Source: Glaciimonas sp. PCH181 (lineage in GTDB: Bacteria > Pseudomonadota > Gammaproteobacteria > Burkholderiales > Burkholderiaceae_D). Taken from it: a stretch of DNA of 64,000 nt. Where the stretch lies: positions 2,666,001-2,730,000 of the forward strand of contig NZ_PYFP01000001.1 of assembly GCF_003056055.1 (NCBI RefSeq). Reading direction: 5' to 3'. The notes beneath the pieces were generated by a model, which worked only from the letters and a program-made list of their open reading frames with translations, did no database searches and had not been told where the DNA came from. This document shows positions 1 to 9,340 of this stretch, piece by piece (the first letter of the stretch is position 1; each line of letters opens with the position of its first letter). Both the position numbers and the translations under genes were made by a program.

Positions 1-201
1 CCGCGTGAAATCGCATTTCTGGATGCACTTATACCGACGTTACTTTTAGTATTTGTCGGCTGCGTCATCTTACAATTTGGCATTGATTGGTTGTTAAGCC
101 GCTTGCGCTTGTATCGCTATGTCTGGCATCCAAGTCTATTCCGAATTGCACTATTTTTTTGTATTTTTAGCGGCGCAGGTTTATTGCTGCACGCTGCTTG
201 A
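1..201 (+). CDS. DUF1656 (AaeX-like) small membrane protein, 5' end cut off
   Basis: The first bases are already in frame and encode 66 residues ending at TGA 199-201. Two hydrophobic stretches are visible (around LIPTLLLVFVGCVI and LFRIALFFCIF). The opening PREIAFLDALIPTLLL is typical of DUF1656/AaeX proteins just after the initiator Met, so probably only the start codon or a few codons are missing. AaeX proteins of unknown function lie between an FUSC-type inner-membrane efflux protein and an HlyD-type fusion protein. The next gene here is exactly such an HlyD protein, and the FUSC partner should lie to the left of the window. The family call comes from pattern and context. Confidence 0.75.
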   Translation, partial: PREIAFLDALIPTLLLVFVGCVILQFGIDWLLSRLRLYRYVWHPSLFRIALFFCIFSGAGLLLHAA

Positions 202-208
202 GACCTCT

Positions 209-1105
209 ATGAAATCATCGACTACTTTTAAACTTTTCCTGAAAATTGCGATCACGCTGATCGTCGTTGCGCTAGCCTTTTGGTTGACGCGCGCTCTGTG
301 GGATCGCTATATGAATTCACCATGGACGCGTGACGGCAGAGTCCGCGCAGACGTCATCAGCGTCGCAGCCGATGTTTCAGGACGTGTCATTGAAGTGCCG
401 GTAAAAGATAACTCCTACGTCCACAAAGGCGACGTATTGATGAAAATCGATCCGGCGCATTACACGCTGGCGTTGGCAGAGGCCGATGCAACGGTCGCTC
501 AGCGGCGCGTAGCGTTGAACATGAAACAACGGGATGCCGCACGTCGCGCGATGCTGGATGGCGATGTAATTTCAAATGAAAATCGCGAAAATTCCAGTGC
601 CGATGCATCCTCAGCGCAAGCCATGTATCAGGCCGCGCTCGCCACGCGCGATATGGCTAAACTGAATCTGGAACGCACTTCAGTGCTTGCACCTGCCGAT
701 GGCTGGATTGCCAACCTGAACGTGCACGCTGGCGATTTTGCGCAAATAGGCGTACCTAAACTGGCCGTGATTGATGCTAGTTCATTTTGGGTTTATGGCT
801 ATTTTGAAGAGAATAAATTGCCGTTAATGCAGGTGGGGGATAAGGCTGAAATGCGCTTGCTTGGCAGCGATAAATTGCTGTTGGGTCATATTGACAGCAT
901 CGCTCGCGGGATTACTGATCGTGATAACGGGCCCGGCACTAGTGGCTTGGCGAACGTTAATCCTAGCTTTAACTGGGTACGATTGGCGCAACGCGTGCCG
1001 GTGCGGATTCATATTGATAATGTGCCGGAAGGGATTACGCTGGCGGCAGGGATGACTTGTAGTGTGGTTATTAAACCTGCTGCAACGAAGGAAAAAACGC
1101 TTTAG
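209..1105 (+). CDS. HlyD/AaeA-family efflux periplasmic adaptor subunit
   Basis: 298 residues from ATG 209; an upstream in-frame ATG at 119 lies inside the preceding AaeX gene and is not the start. One N-terminal membrane anchor (about residues 8-30) is followed by the conserved SPWTRDGRVRADV segment, a biotinyl-lipoyl half (about 45-90), a short alpha hairpin, the second lipoyl half (ERTSVLAPADGWIANL) and a beta-barrel domain. This matches the short AaeA/EmrA-like adaptors working with FUSC-type aromatic-acid efflux proteins. It starts 7 bp after the AaeX stop, so the two are cotranscribed. Substrate unknown; aromatic carboxylates are the usual guess for the family. Confidence 0.85.
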   Translation: MKSSTTFKLFLKIAITLIVVALAFWLTRALWDRYMNSPWTRDGRVRADVISVAADVSGRVIEVPVKDNSYVHKGDVLMKIDPAHYTLALAEADATVAQRRVALNMKQRDAARRAMLDGDVISNENRENSSADASSAQAMYQAALATRDMAKLNLERTSVLAPADGWIANLNVHAGDFAQIGVPKLAVIDASSFWVYGYFEENKLPLMQVGDKAEMRLLGSDKLLLGHIDSIARGITDRDNGPGTSGLANVNPSFNWVRLAQRVPVRIHIDNVPEGITLAAGMTCSVVIKPAATKEKTL

Positions 1106-1138
1106 CCAACAAATACGCTTTTCAATCGCAGACAAATC

Positions 1139-1173
1139 CTCACCGCCCATCCAACAAACAATGGCGCGGTGAG
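1139..1173. terminator. Inverted repeat between convergent genes, weak terminator candidate
   Basis: CTCACCGC (1139-1146) can pair with GCGGTGAG (1166-1173) across a 19-base loop. It lies between the convergent HlyD-type gene and trpS. There is no T-run on either side, so a terminator role is only a guess from position. Confidence 0.3.
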
Positions 1174-1195
1174 TAACTCCTGATACGCTGACACC

Positions 1196-2218
1196 CTAAA
1201 AGTAATTTAATCCCAGCGCCGACTTAACCTCTGCCGTGGTTTGCGCTGCAACTGCTCGGGCTTTTTCTGTGCCTTGTTTTAGCAATTGCAGAATATAGCC
1301 ACGGTCGCTTTCCAGCTGCTGGCGGCGTAGGCGGATCGGAGCGAGCAGTTCTTGCAAACAAGCTTCTAGCCGCACTTTAACGATGCTGTCAGCCAAACCG
1401 CCGCGTACATAATGTTCTTTCAATGTCGCCAAGCCTGCTTGATCTGGATCGAATGCATCCAGATAGAGGAAGGCAACATTCCCTTCAAGATGGCCCGGAT
1501 CTTCAATCCGCAGATGTAAGGGATCCGTATAGACTTTCTTTACCGCTGCGCGAATCTCATCGGCGCTGGCACCGAGATTGATGGTATTACCCAACGATTT
1601 GCTCATTTTGGCTTTGCCGTCAATTCCTGGCAGACGGCCGATTTCTGGTACTAAAGCCTTCGCTTCGATCAGAATTTCACGTCCTGCCACGCGATTGAAG
1701 CGGCGCACGATTTCGTTAGTCTGCTCGATCATCGGGATTTGATCTTCGCCGACTGGGACTAATATCGCTTTGAATGCGGTGATATCGGCTGCCTGACTGG
1801 CGGGATAAGTCAAAAATCCCGCGGGGATATCACGCTCAAATCCACGTAAGCGAATTTCTTCTTTTACGGTGGGATTACGCTCTAAGCGCGCTACGGTGAC
1901 GAGATTTAAATAGTAAAACGTAAGTTCGGCCAGCTCGGGGATTTGCGACTGAATAAAGATCGTCGATTGCAGCGGATCTATGCCGACTGCCAGATAGTCC
2001 AGCGCAACTTCGACAACATTCCGATGCACTTTGCCAGTGTCGTCCATATTGTCGGTCAGCGCTTGCGCGTCGGCCAGCATAATGAATTGTTGATAGGTGC
2101 TTTGGTAGGCGACGCGATTGCGCAGGCTGCCAACGAAATGACCGAGATGGAGAGGTCCGGTAGGACGGTCGCCGGTCAGAATAACGGGGGAAGTACTAGA
2201 CGTTGCTAATGAATTCAT
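1196..2218 (-). CDS. trpS: Tryptophan--tRNA ligase
   Basis: 340 residues, the usual size for the short bacterial TrpS. It charges tRNA(Trp) with tryptophan in the cytoplasm. Class I synthetase signatures are present: [17 protein letters not shown] with the HLGH version of HIGH at residues 24-27, and KMSKS at 204-208. The conserved [18 protein letters not shown] segment lies between them. Start ATG at 2218 is preceded by AAGGTG at a good spacing. It lies downstream of denD on the same strand but 79 bp away, so it may have its own promoter. Housekeeping gene; no oddities seen. Confidence 0.97.
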   Translation of the reverse strand: MNSLATSSTSPVILTGDRPTGPLHLGHFVGSLRNRVAYQSTYQQFIMLADAQALTDNMDDTGKVHRNVVEVALDYLAVGIDPLQSTIFIQSQIPELAELTFYYLNLVTVARLERNPTVKEEIRLRGFERDIPAGFLTYPASQAADITAFKAILVPVGEDQIPMIEQTNEIVRRFNRVAGREILIEAKALVPEIGRLPGIDGKAKMSKSLGNTINLGASADEIRAAVKKVYTDPLHLRIEDPGHLEGNVAFLYLDAFDPDQAGLATLKEHYVRGGLADSIVKVRLEACLQELLAPIRLRRQQLESDRGYILQLLKQGTEKARAVAAQTTAEVKSALGLNYF

Positions 2219-2297
2219 GGGGATACACCTTAATCGCGATGAAGAAGTATAAACGTGTAAACCCCATTATTCGGAAGAATATTCACTTCTAACCGCA

Positions 2298-3275
2298 TCA
2301 GGCGGCTGGCAAATCGTCCTCAATATAGGCACGTACGATGTCGTCAAAACTGGCGTCGCTGGTAAAGCCGAGTGCGTTTGCACGCTTGGCGTCCCATGCG
2401 CCAGGCCAGCTGGAGATAATTCGGTCGATCGCTGGATCGTGCTGCCATTCAACGCGGTTGGCGACTTCGGCACCGGCTACGCGTTCGAGGGCGGCCACCA
2501 TTTCGCCGACTGTGACTGATACGCCGGGTAAATTGATGGTGCGGCTTTTGCCTAATGCTTCGGCGGTGAGGGTGTAGCCGTGAATCAGGCAGGCGATGAC
2601 TTTGCGGGGCGATAACAGCCAGAGTTTGACGTCTGGGCCGACTGGACAGATTGCGGATTCGCCGCTGAGTGGCTCGCGGATGATGCCGCTGGCGAACGAT
2701 GAGGCGGCTTTGTTTGGTTTGCCGGGGCGGACGCTGATGGTGGGGAGGCGTAGGACGCGGCCGTCGACGTAGCCTTTGCGGCTGTAATCGTTTAACAGTA
2801 ACTCTGCAATGGCTTTTTGTGCGCCGTAGGATGACTGGGGGTTTAGGGCGGTGTTGTCTTGTACGACTGGCGGTAGTTCGCCGCCGAAGACTGCTACGGA
2901 GCTGGTGAATATTACCCGGGGACGGTGGGCGCATTGGCGGCAGCGTTCTAATAGCAATCTTGCGGCTTCCAGGTTGATGCGCATGCCGAGTTCGAAGTCG
3001 GTTTCGGCTTGGCCGCTGACGATAGCGGCCAGGTGGAATATTGCTACGGTTTCTGGGGTGATGGCGAGTTCTAGTAACTTGCTATCGGCTATGTCGCCGG
3101 TGATTTGATGGATACGGGGGTCGGTGAAGCCGGTCGCGGCTACGATATCGACCAATACAATTTTAGTGATGGTTTGGATTTGACCGTTGTTGTCGGGTAG
3201 GGTGCCTTGCTTTAATAGCTGGCGTGCCAGGCGTTGACCTAAAAATCCGGCTCCGCCAGTGATGACTACTTGCAT
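2298..3275 (-). CDS. denD: D-erythronate dehydrogenase-type SDR
   Basis: 325-residue extended short-chain dehydrogenase. The Rossmann motif TGGAGFLGQRLA is at residues 6-17, with the catalytic set S125/S126, Y150 and K154 (SSYGAQK). DenD oxidises D-erythronate to 2-oxo-tetronate, the entry step for the sugar acid handled by OtnI, OtnK and OtnC. The assignment rests on length, family and its place as last gene of a run containing otnI, otnC, otnK and ltnD; by sequence alone it would be an unspecific NAD-dependent epimerase/dehydratase. An AGAAGAGA ribosome binding site precedes ATG 3275. The coding strand is conspicuously C-rich, unlike its neighbour otnI. Confidence 0.82.
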   Translation of the reverse strand: MQVVITGGAGFLGQRLARQLLKQGTLPDNNGQIQTITKIVLVDIVAATGFTDPRIHQITGDIADSKLLELAITPETVAIFHLAAIVSGQAETDFELGMRINLEAARLLLERCRQCAHRPRVIFTSSVAVFGGELPPVVQDNTALNPQSSYGAQKAIAELLLNDYSRKGYVDGRVLRLPTISVRPGKPNKAASSFASGIIREPLSGESAICPVGPDVKLWLLSPRKVIACLIHGYTLTAEALGKSRTINLPGVSVTVGEMVAALERVAGAEVANRVEWQHDPAIDRIISSWPGAWDAKRANALGFTSDASFDDIVRAYIEDDLPAA

Positions 3276-3398
3276 GGGATTCTCTTCTAAAAGTTTATTG
3301 AATTCTGTTTAACTTGTTGCCGTATTTTGTCTGATTCGGGTCAGAGGGATTGTTAGATGGGGTTCGTGCTGATTTCGTTTGTTGGCAATTGAACTAAC

Positions 3399-4187
3399 TC
3401 AAACCCATTCCCTCATCCACCCTAACCCATCAGAAGTCCGCCCCTTAGGCCGATACTCACACCCAACCCACCCCTCATAACCCAACTGATCAATCAACTC
3501 AAACAAATAGCCATAATTAATCTCGCCCAAATCCGGCTCATGCCGATCCGGCACCCCCGCAATCTGAATATGTCCAATCCCGCCATGCATCCGCACCATA
3601 TCGCGCTTTAGCTTAACCGCGAGATCCCCCTCAACAATCTGACAATGATACAAATCAAACTGCACTTGCAAATTATCCACTCCAACCTCAGCGCAAATCC
3701 CCTGCGCATCATCCTGGCGATTCAAAAAAAATCCCGGAATATCACGTGTATTAATCGGCTCGATCACCAGCGTAATATCATCCGCAGCAATCCGCCCCGC
3801 CGCGTACGCCAGATTCTCCAAATACACCGCACGGTGCCGCGCACGATCCTGGTCCGGCTGAATCAGACCAGCCATAACATGCAACTTATCATTGCCAAGT
3901 ACCCTAGCATACTCCAGCGCAAGATCAATACTACGTTTGAATTCTTCTTCGCGCCCCGGCAGTGACGCAATACCGCGCTCACCTCCAGCCCAATCTCCTG
4001 GCGGCGCATTGAACAACGCCTGCGTCAGACCGTTGCCTTGCAAACGCGCTTTCAATTCAATCGCCGGATACTCATACGGAAACAGAAACTCAACCGCCTT
4101 GAATCCATCTTTAGCTGCCGCTTCAAAGCGATCAAGAAAAGCATATTCGGTGTACATCATCGTTAGATTTGCAGCAAAACGTGGCAT
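3399..4187 (-). CDS. otnI: 2-oxo-tetronate isomerase (hydroxypyruvate isomerase family)
   Basis: 262 residues from ATG 4187, chosen because GAGGAG lies 7 bases upstream and family members begin at [11 protein letters not shown]; the in-frame ATG at 4217 has no such site. TIM-barrel of the xylose-isomerase-like/Hyi family, with likely metal and catalytic residues E143 ([12 protein letters not shown]), D178 and H181 (FDLYHCQ), Q208 and E244 (CEYRPKG). OtnI converts 2-oxo-tetronate into 3-oxo-tetronate. Position between a sugar-acid transporter and denD in the otn operon supports OtnI over glyoxylate-pathway Hyi. The coding strand is strongly G/T-rich compared with denD next door. Confidence 0.88.
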   Translation of the reverse strand: MPRFAANLTMMYTEYAFLDRFEAAAKDGFKAVEFLFPYEYPAIELKARLQGNGLTQALFNAPPGDWAGGERGIASLPGREEEFKRSIDLALEYARVLGNDKLHVMAGLIQPDQDRARHRAVYLENLAYAAGRIAADDITLVIEPINTRDIPGFFLNRQDDAQGICAEVGVDNLQVQFDLYHCQIVEGDLAVKLKRDMVRMHGGIGHIQIAGVPDRHEPDLGEINYGYLFELIDQLGYEGWVGCEYRPKGRTSDGLGWMREWV

Positions 4188-4243
4188 CGCCAAACTCCTC
4201 AATAATGACTTCGGCAACTTAAAAGCTGCCGATTGTCGGATAA

Positions 4244-5584
4244 CTATTTATTCACCATTTTCGCTGAAGTCCGCGAAATAGCAAATGCCCCGATCACTAA
4301 CATTCCGGCCAGCATAAACATGCCGCTTTCATTGCTGTGAGTCGTATCTTTCAGCCAGCCTACCAAAAACGGGCTAACGAATCCAGCCAGATTCCCGACC
4401 GAATTAATCACCGCGATACCGGCAGCGGCCGCTGTGCCGGACAAAAATGCAGTTGGTAATGACCAGAACAAAGGTGAGCAGGTCAACACACCCATCGCTG
4501 CCAGTGACAGGAAAGTGATAGCGATAACAGTGTTATCCGCAGCAAGCGCCGACACGACAAATCCGACCGCGCCCAGCAACGCTGGAATCATCAAATGCCA
4601 ACGACGTTCACGCAAACGATCCGAACGGCGACCGATTAAAATCATCGCGAAGACCGCACATAAAAACGGAATCGCACTGATCAGACCGATGTTGAGTGCA
4701 CCTTCAACGCCGGATGCCTTCACCAACGTCGGCAACCAAAACGTCAAGCCATACTGACCCATGACGATACAGAAATAGATCAGACACATGTGCCAGATAC
4801 GCGCATCTTTGAATACACCGGCGGTCGATGTCGGGCTGACTTTATCTTTCTGATCGGCAACGATGGCGGCTTCAAGAAAGTCTTTTTCTGCTTCGGTTAG
4901 CCACTTCGCCTTACGGATACTGTTATCCATCACGAACAGAACAGCAACGCCAATAATCACTGCCGGAATCGCCTCAATCACGAACATCCATTGCCAGCCG
5001 TGCCAGCCGCTGGTACCGTTAAATGTCTGGATAATCCAGCCCGATAACGGGTTGCCGAAAATGCCGGATAACGGAATCGCCGCCATAAACGTCGCGACAA
5101 CTTTAGCGCGGCGATGCGAAGGGAACCAGTACGTCAGATAAAGAATGATCCCGGGATAAAATCCCGCTTCTGCCAAACCCAGCAGAAACCGCAAAACATA
5201 AAATTGCGTCGGTGTTTGCACCCACACAAAACATGCTGATAACAATCCCCAGGTAATCATGATTCGGGCGATCCAGAGCTTTGCACCGACGCGATTCATG
5301 ATCAAATTACTAGGTAATTCAAATAAAAAATAACCAAGGAAAAAAATTCCTGCGCCCAGACCGAAAACGGTTTCACTAAAACCCAGATCGACCGACATTT
5401 GCAGCTTGGCAAAACCGATATTCACGCGATCCAGATAAGCGATCACGTAGCACAGCATGATGAATGGCACGAAGCGCCAGAATACTTTTTTATACAAGCC
5501 GTCGGCATCGATAGGATGCTTGTTTGCGCCTGTTGGCTGACCGGAATTGGCGCGGTTCTGCCCCGGACTAATTGTTGATGACAT
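4244..5584 (-). CDS. MFS transporter, anion:cation symporter type, probable threonate/erythronate importer
   Basis: 446 residues with about twelve hydrophobic segments. The N-terminal signature [23 protein letters not shown] and the motif [21 protein letters not shown] are diagnostic of the ACS branch (tartrate, glucarate and phthalate-type carriers) of the major facilitator superfamily. The gene sits inside the otn operon between otnC and otnI, so uptake of L-threonate and/or D-erythronate is the natural inference; the sequence alone does not give the substrate. GGAG precedes ATG 5584. Confidence 0.85.
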   Translation of the reverse strand: MSSTISPGQNRANSGQPTGANKHPIDADGLYKKVFWRFVPFIMLCYVIAYLDRVNIGFAKLQMSVDLGFSETVFGLGAGIFFLGYFLFELPSNLIMNRVGAKLWIARIMITWGLLSACFVWVQTPTQFYVLRFLLGLAEAGFYPGIILYLTYWFPSHRRAKVVATFMAAIPLSGIFGNPLSGWIIQTFNGTSGWHGWQWMFVIEAIPAVIIGVAVLFVMDNSIRKAKWLTEAEKDFLEAAIVADQKDKVSPTSTAGVFKDARIWHMCLIYFCIVMGQYGLTFWLPTLVKASGVEGALNIGLISAIPFLCAVFAMILIGRRSDRLRERRWHLMIPALLGAVGFVVSALAADNTVIAITFLSLAAMGVLTCSPLFWSLPTAFLSGTAAAAGIAVINSVGNLAGFVSPFLVGWLKDTTHSNESGMFMLAGMLVIGAFAISRTSAKMVNK

Positions 5585-5634
5585 CTTATCTCCGTCTTTT
5601 GATTTTATTGATTAATAATTGAACAGCGCACTTT

Positions 5635-6297
5635 TTACCAGCGCACGCCGAACGTCTTACACAACGCTTCAATCTCGGCAACGCTAAGCGCCGCCGGTTT
5701 GTCCTGCAACATCATCCACAAGCGCGCTGTTTCTTCTAACTCTTCCAATACATAAGCGGCTTGCGCAATACTTTGATGCCATACCACCGGCCCCAACCTT
5801 TCCAGCAAAACACCGCGTACTGAGTTCGCCAATAAACTGACTTGTTCAGCAACGCTGGCATGACCGGGAAGGCAATACGGAATCAACGGAATATGGCCGA
5901 CTTTCATTACCTGATAAGGCGTAATCGGCGGCAATACGTCGTCTTTGCTCCAGACCCCGGCCAAGGTCAGCGCGACCAGATTGGTCGAGTGCATATGCAG
6001 TACCGATTGGGCGGACGAATTGTTGTCGTAGACCGCGCGATGCAGCGTCAGTGTCTTGGATGGCTTATCGCCGCTAATCCATTTGCCGCTGGCATCAACT
6101 TTGGCAATTCTGGCCGGATCCAGCAATCCCAGACAGGCATCGGTCGGCGTAATCAGCCAACCATCTTCTAGCCTCGCGCTGATATTGCCGGATGAGCCGA
6201 CCGTGTAATTACGTTGAAACAAACTCGCCCCAACACGACATATTTCCTCGCGCAAAGCCGTTTCTTTCAGAGACGTCGAATGAGTCGTTGTACTCAT
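5635..6297 (-). CDS. otnC: 3-oxo-tetronate 4-phosphate decarboxylase (class II aldolase family)
   Basis: 220 residues, the expected length for OtnC. Class II aldolase/adducin fold with the phosphate-binding SSGNISAR segment (residues 35-42) and a zinc triad H101 and H103 (HMHS) plus H146 (LPGHASVAEQ). It decarboxylates 3-oxo-tetronate 4-phosphate to dihydroxyacetone phosphate, delivering the carbon to glycolysis. Its ATG overlaps the otnK stop by four bases (ATGA), so the two are translationally coupled. The same fold includes fuculose-phosphate aldolases, but the fixed partnership with otnK and otnI makes OtnC the best call. Confidence 0.92.
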   Translation of the reverse strand: MSTTTHSTSLKETALREEICRVGASLFQRNYTVGSSGNISARLEDGWLITPTDACLGLLDPARIAKVDASGKWISGDKPSKTLTLHRAVYDNNSSAQSVLHMHSTNLVALTLAGVWSKDDVLPPITPYQVMKVGHIPLIPYCLPGHASVAEQVSLLANSVRGVLLERLGPVVWHQSIAQAAYVLEELEETARLWMMLQDKPAALSVAEIEALCKTFGVRW

Positions 6298-7595
6298 CGC
6301 GCATCGCCCAATTGGCGCAACGCTTTTTCAAAGAAATCGACCGCGCCGAAGTTACCAGATTTGAGCGCCAACGCCACCGGCGTCTCGCCGATTGAAGTCG
6401 TCGCGGGAACGCCGGGATCAATCTGCTTGCCGATGCGTAACGCCTTAACATTGAGCGCCTGCACCACTGCGCCAGAAGTTTCGCCCCCCGCAATCACGAA
6501 GCGCCGCACGCCCAGGGCGAACAGACCGCGAGCAATTTCGGCCAGCGTATCTTCAATCAATGCGCCAGCGCGCTCTACGCCTAGCGTGGCTTGTACCTGC
6601 TTGACTTCGTCAGACGTGGTCGTAGCGTAAATCAGCGATGCTTGTGTAGCTAAATGTTGTGAGGCAAAGGCCAACGCGTTGGCAACAACCGGCTCACCAC
6701 GGGCGACGGCTAATGCATCAATGCGGAAGGCCGGATGGTTTTCTTTCCAGTGCGCGACTTGCCCATTGGTAGCCAGCGATGCGCTGCCAGCTAACACCGC
6801 CGACCAACCTTCAACCGCTGGCAACGTGTTTGCCGGTGCATTTTCTGACGGGTTTAATAAACCAGCACGAATAAAATTACCGGGCAATCCCAACGCAATA
6901 CCAGAACCGCCTGTCACCAGCGGCAATCCTGCACAAGCAGCACCAATCGCATACAAATCGGCATTTTCCAGCGCATCGACAATCGCCATGCGCACACCTT
7001 GCTGACGTAGCGCGGCGATTTCTGTCTGAATAGCCTCGGCCCCTTGCGCCACCACGGGATACCCCACCAAACCGACTTTGCCAGATGTTTGCTGTTGCAG
7101 TACCCGCACCAGATTGGCGTCTGTCATCGGCGTCAAAGGATGATTTTGCATCCCTGACTCGTTAAGCAATTGATTTTGGATAAACAGATGACCGCGATAT
7201 AAGGTACGGCCAGTTTCCGGAAATACCGGACAGGCGATCGTGAAATCTGCCCCCAATGCGGCTAGCAAAGCATCGGTCACCTGACCGATGTTGCCTGCTG
7301 CAGTTGAATCGAAAGTGGAACAATATTTGAAGAAAAATTGTTGGCATCCTTGTTGCTGCAACCATGCCAATGCCGCCAATGATTCGGCCACTGCTTCAGT
7401 AGCAGGAATCGTGCGCGACTTTAGCGCGACCACGATGGCGTCAACGTCGGTCGGCGCGCACTCTGGAATTCCGATTGTCTGCACAGTGCGCATACCTTCG
7501 CGTACCAACATGTTAGCAAGGTCGGTTGCTCCGGTAAAATCGTCGGCGATGCACCCTAGCAGCGGCTTTGTTTGTGGGTTAACTGAAATCGACAT
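6294..7595 (-). CDS. otnK: 3-oxo-tetronate kinase (four-carbon acid sugar kinase)
   Basis: 433 residues with the two-domain architecture of the former DUF1537 family. The N-terminal motif ADDFTGATDLA (residues 17-27) binds substrate, and the C-terminal nucleotide-binding domain shows IAGGETSGAVVQAL and DPGVPATTS. It phosphorylates 3-oxo-tetronate at C4 using ATP. The related D-threonate kinase DtnK works with a PdxA2 dehydrogenase, which is absent here, while otnC, otnI, ltnD and denD are all present; this favours OtnK. The start lies 4 bp after the ltnD stop, so it is part of one tight operon. Confidence 0.93.
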   Translation of the reverse strand: MSISVNPQTKPLLGCIADDFTGATDLANMLVREGMRTVQTIGIPECAPTDVDAIVVALKSRTIPATEAVAESLAALAWLQQQGCQQFFFKYCSTFDSTAAGNIGQVTDALLAALGADFTIACPVFPETGRTLYRGHLFIQNQLLNESGMQNHPLTPMTDANLVRVLQQQTSGKVGLVGYPVVAQGAEAIQTEIAALRQQGVRMAIVDALENADLYAIGAACAGLPLVTGGSGIALGLPGNFIRAGLLNPSENAPANTLPAVEGWSAVLAGSASLATNGQVAHWKENHPAFRIDALAVARGEPVVANALAFASQHLATQASLIYATTTSDEVKQVQATLGVERAGALIEDTLAEIARGLFALGVRRFVIAGGETSGAVVQALNVKALRIGKQIDPGVPATTSIGETPVALALKSGNFGAVDFFEKALRQLGDAR

Positions 7596-7599
7596 CTGA

Positions 7600-8490
7600 T
7601 TACTCCGCCGCCGGCAAGGTTATGCCGGGGAAAATTTTAATCACGGCGGAATCGTCTTCGCCGCCATAGCCTGCGGTAGAAGCCATCATGAACATTTGAT
7701 GCGCCGCCGCCGACAACGGCAATGGAAACTTGCTGGCACGTGCGGTATCCAGAACCAATCCCAAATCCTTGACGAAAATATCCACGGCTGACAGCGGGGT
7801 ATAGTCAGCTTTCAGAATATGTGGCACGCGATTTTCAAACATCCACGAATTACCTGCACTGTTGGTGATGACTTCATATAACGCGTCCGGATCAACGCCT
7901 TCGCGCATCCCCAGCGCCATCGCTTCAGCGGCGGCGGCGATGTGTACGCCCGCCAGTAATTGATTGATTACTTTCACCTTCGAACCAACGCCGTGCGCAT
8001 CGCCAAGTCGGTAAACTTTTCCTGCAATCGCAGCCAAAACCGGCTCTGCTTTGGCATACGCATCCGCAGGTCCTGACGTCATCATCGTCATTTCACCAGC
8101 ATTAGCGCGGGCAGCGCCGCCAGACAATGGACCATCTAGCATTAGCAATTGTTGCGCAGCCAATCGTGCGCCCAGTGTCACGGCGAAATCTGGCGCAACC
8201 GTTGCGCTGGCGATGACCAGACTGCCCGGTTTCATCCTGGCAGCAGCGCCGTTTTCACCGAATAACACTTGCTCGGTTTGCGCTGCATTGACCACCACCG
8301 TGATGACAACGTCACAGACGGCACCAAGCGCAGCTGGCGTGTCATGGGCCTGCCCGCCTTCGCTGGCAAACTGCGCCAAAACCGCTGGTCGCAGATCGCA
8401 CGCGTGGGTGGCGATACCTGCGCGTAACAACGAACGGGCAACGCCCAAACCCATGGCACCAAGGCCGATAACACCTACGTTGATGGTCAT
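7600..8490 (-). CDS. ltnD: L-threonate dehydrogenase
   Basis: 296 residues of the beta-hydroxyacid dehydrogenase family. The NAD-binding GLGAMG is at residues 9-14, substrate-binding LDGPLSGG at about 118-125, and the catalytic lysine is K173 in SKVKVINQLLAG. LtnD oxidises L-threonate to 2-oxo-tetronate, which OtnI then isomerises. It is the first enzyme gene after the FadR-type regulator (37 bp gap) and 4 bp upstream of otnK. Paralogues (tartronate semialdehyde reductase, 3-hydroxyisobutyrate dehydrogenase) share the motifs, and the operon decides the call. Confidence 0.9.
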   Translation of the reverse strand: MTINVGVIGLGAMGLGVARSLLRAGIATHACDLRPAVLAQFASEGGQAHDTPAALGAVCDVVITVVVNAAQTEQVLFGENGAAARMKPGSLVIASATVAPDFAVTLGARLAAQQLLMLDGPLSGGAARANAGEMTMMTSGPADAYAKAEPVLAAIAGKVYRLGDAHGVGSKVKVINQLLAGVHIAAAAEAMALGMREGVDPDALYEVITNSAGNSWMFENRVPHILKADYTPLSAVDIFVKDLGLVLDTARASKFPLPLSAAAHQMFMMASTAGYGGEDDSAVIKIFPGITLPAAE

Positions 8491-8527
8491 TATTTATCCT
8501 GTTTTTTTAATTTATGTAAGGCTGTAA

Positions 8528-9340
8528 TTAGTCGCCAGCGCACGATGACGCAGCATCAACAGCTTTTTTCAGCTTGGAGGCACGCGTACTTTTAGCCGTC
8601 GTTTTCTTGACGGCAACAACTTTGGGAGCCGATTCTGCTACGCCCCGCGACATCCGGCGCGCAGCGTTAAACATGTGAGTCTGGGCTGCATTGCGCGCAC
8701 TGAGCGCGTCACCAGCCGCTATCGCGGCAGCGATAGCGGCATGTTCTTCGTACACCTGACGCATAAAATCACCACGGCGTGCTTCGTTGGTACGCGTGAC
8801 TTTGGTGGCGGCTTCCAGATATTGATTTAAGAATGCCAACGTTTGCAATAAAAAGGGATTGCCTGTGGCGTCAGCAATGCTGCGATGAAACAGCACATCG
8901 GCCTTGACGCCATCGCCACCAGCAACGACATCTGCTTCAATCCCGCGCAGCGCGCTTTCAATCGCCTTTAATTGACGCGGCGTACGGCGCGTCGCTGCCA
9001 GCGCGGCGACCTCTGCATCAATCGCGCGCCGTAATTCGACGATTTGAAGAACGGCGTCGGCCGACGATGCTTCGTCGAACTGAATCCGCAGCGGCCGCAA
9101 ATGACCTTGCTCGCTGACGTACACACCGCTGCCTTGGCGCGGCTCAACCGCACCTTCATTCTTCAGACGCGAAATCGCCTCCCGCACGACGGTGCGAGAG
9201 ACGCCATATTCTTCAGAGAGGACAGGCTCGGTAGGCAGCTTTGCGCCAGGGCCGTACTCGCCACTTTCAATTTTTTGGAGTAATTCTTGCGCAACGGTGT
9301 CGCTGAGCGATGCACGGTTGGCAGCTAGTTTTTTGAACAT
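8528..9340 (-). CDS. FadR-subfamily GntR regulator of the threonate/erythronate operon
   Basis: 270 residues from ATG 9340; the upstream ATG at 9382 lacks a ribosome binding site. The winged-helix domain spans about residues 10-75 (LPTEPVLSEEYGVSRTVVREAI, read as two blocks), followed by an all-helical FCD ligand domain with DVLFHRSIADATGN. It heads the operon, so it probably controls its own transcription together with ltnD-denD, with threonate or an intermediate as inducer. An odd feature is a Lys/Ala-rich C-terminal tail (VVAVKKTTAKSTRASKLKKA), resembling a flexible nucleic-acid-binding extension, not needed for the FCD fold. Confidence 0.88.
   Translation of the reverse strand: MFKKLAANRASLSDTVAQELLQKIESGEYGPGAKLPTEPVLSEEYGVSRTVVREAISRLKNEGAVEPRQGSGVYVSEQGHLRPLRIQFDEASSADAVLQIVELRRAIDAEVAALAATRRTPRQLKAIESALRGIEADVVAGGDGVKADVLFHRSIADATGNPFLLQTLAFLNQYLEAATKVTRTNEARRGDFMRQVYEEHAAIAAAIAAGDALSARNAAQTHMFNAARRMSRGVAESAPKVVAVKKTTAKSTRASKLKKAVDAASSCAGD

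Noticed and set aside
2449-2934. 161-codon minus-strand frame inside denD
   Set aside because: Arg/Pro/His-rich shadow caused by the C-rich codons of denD.
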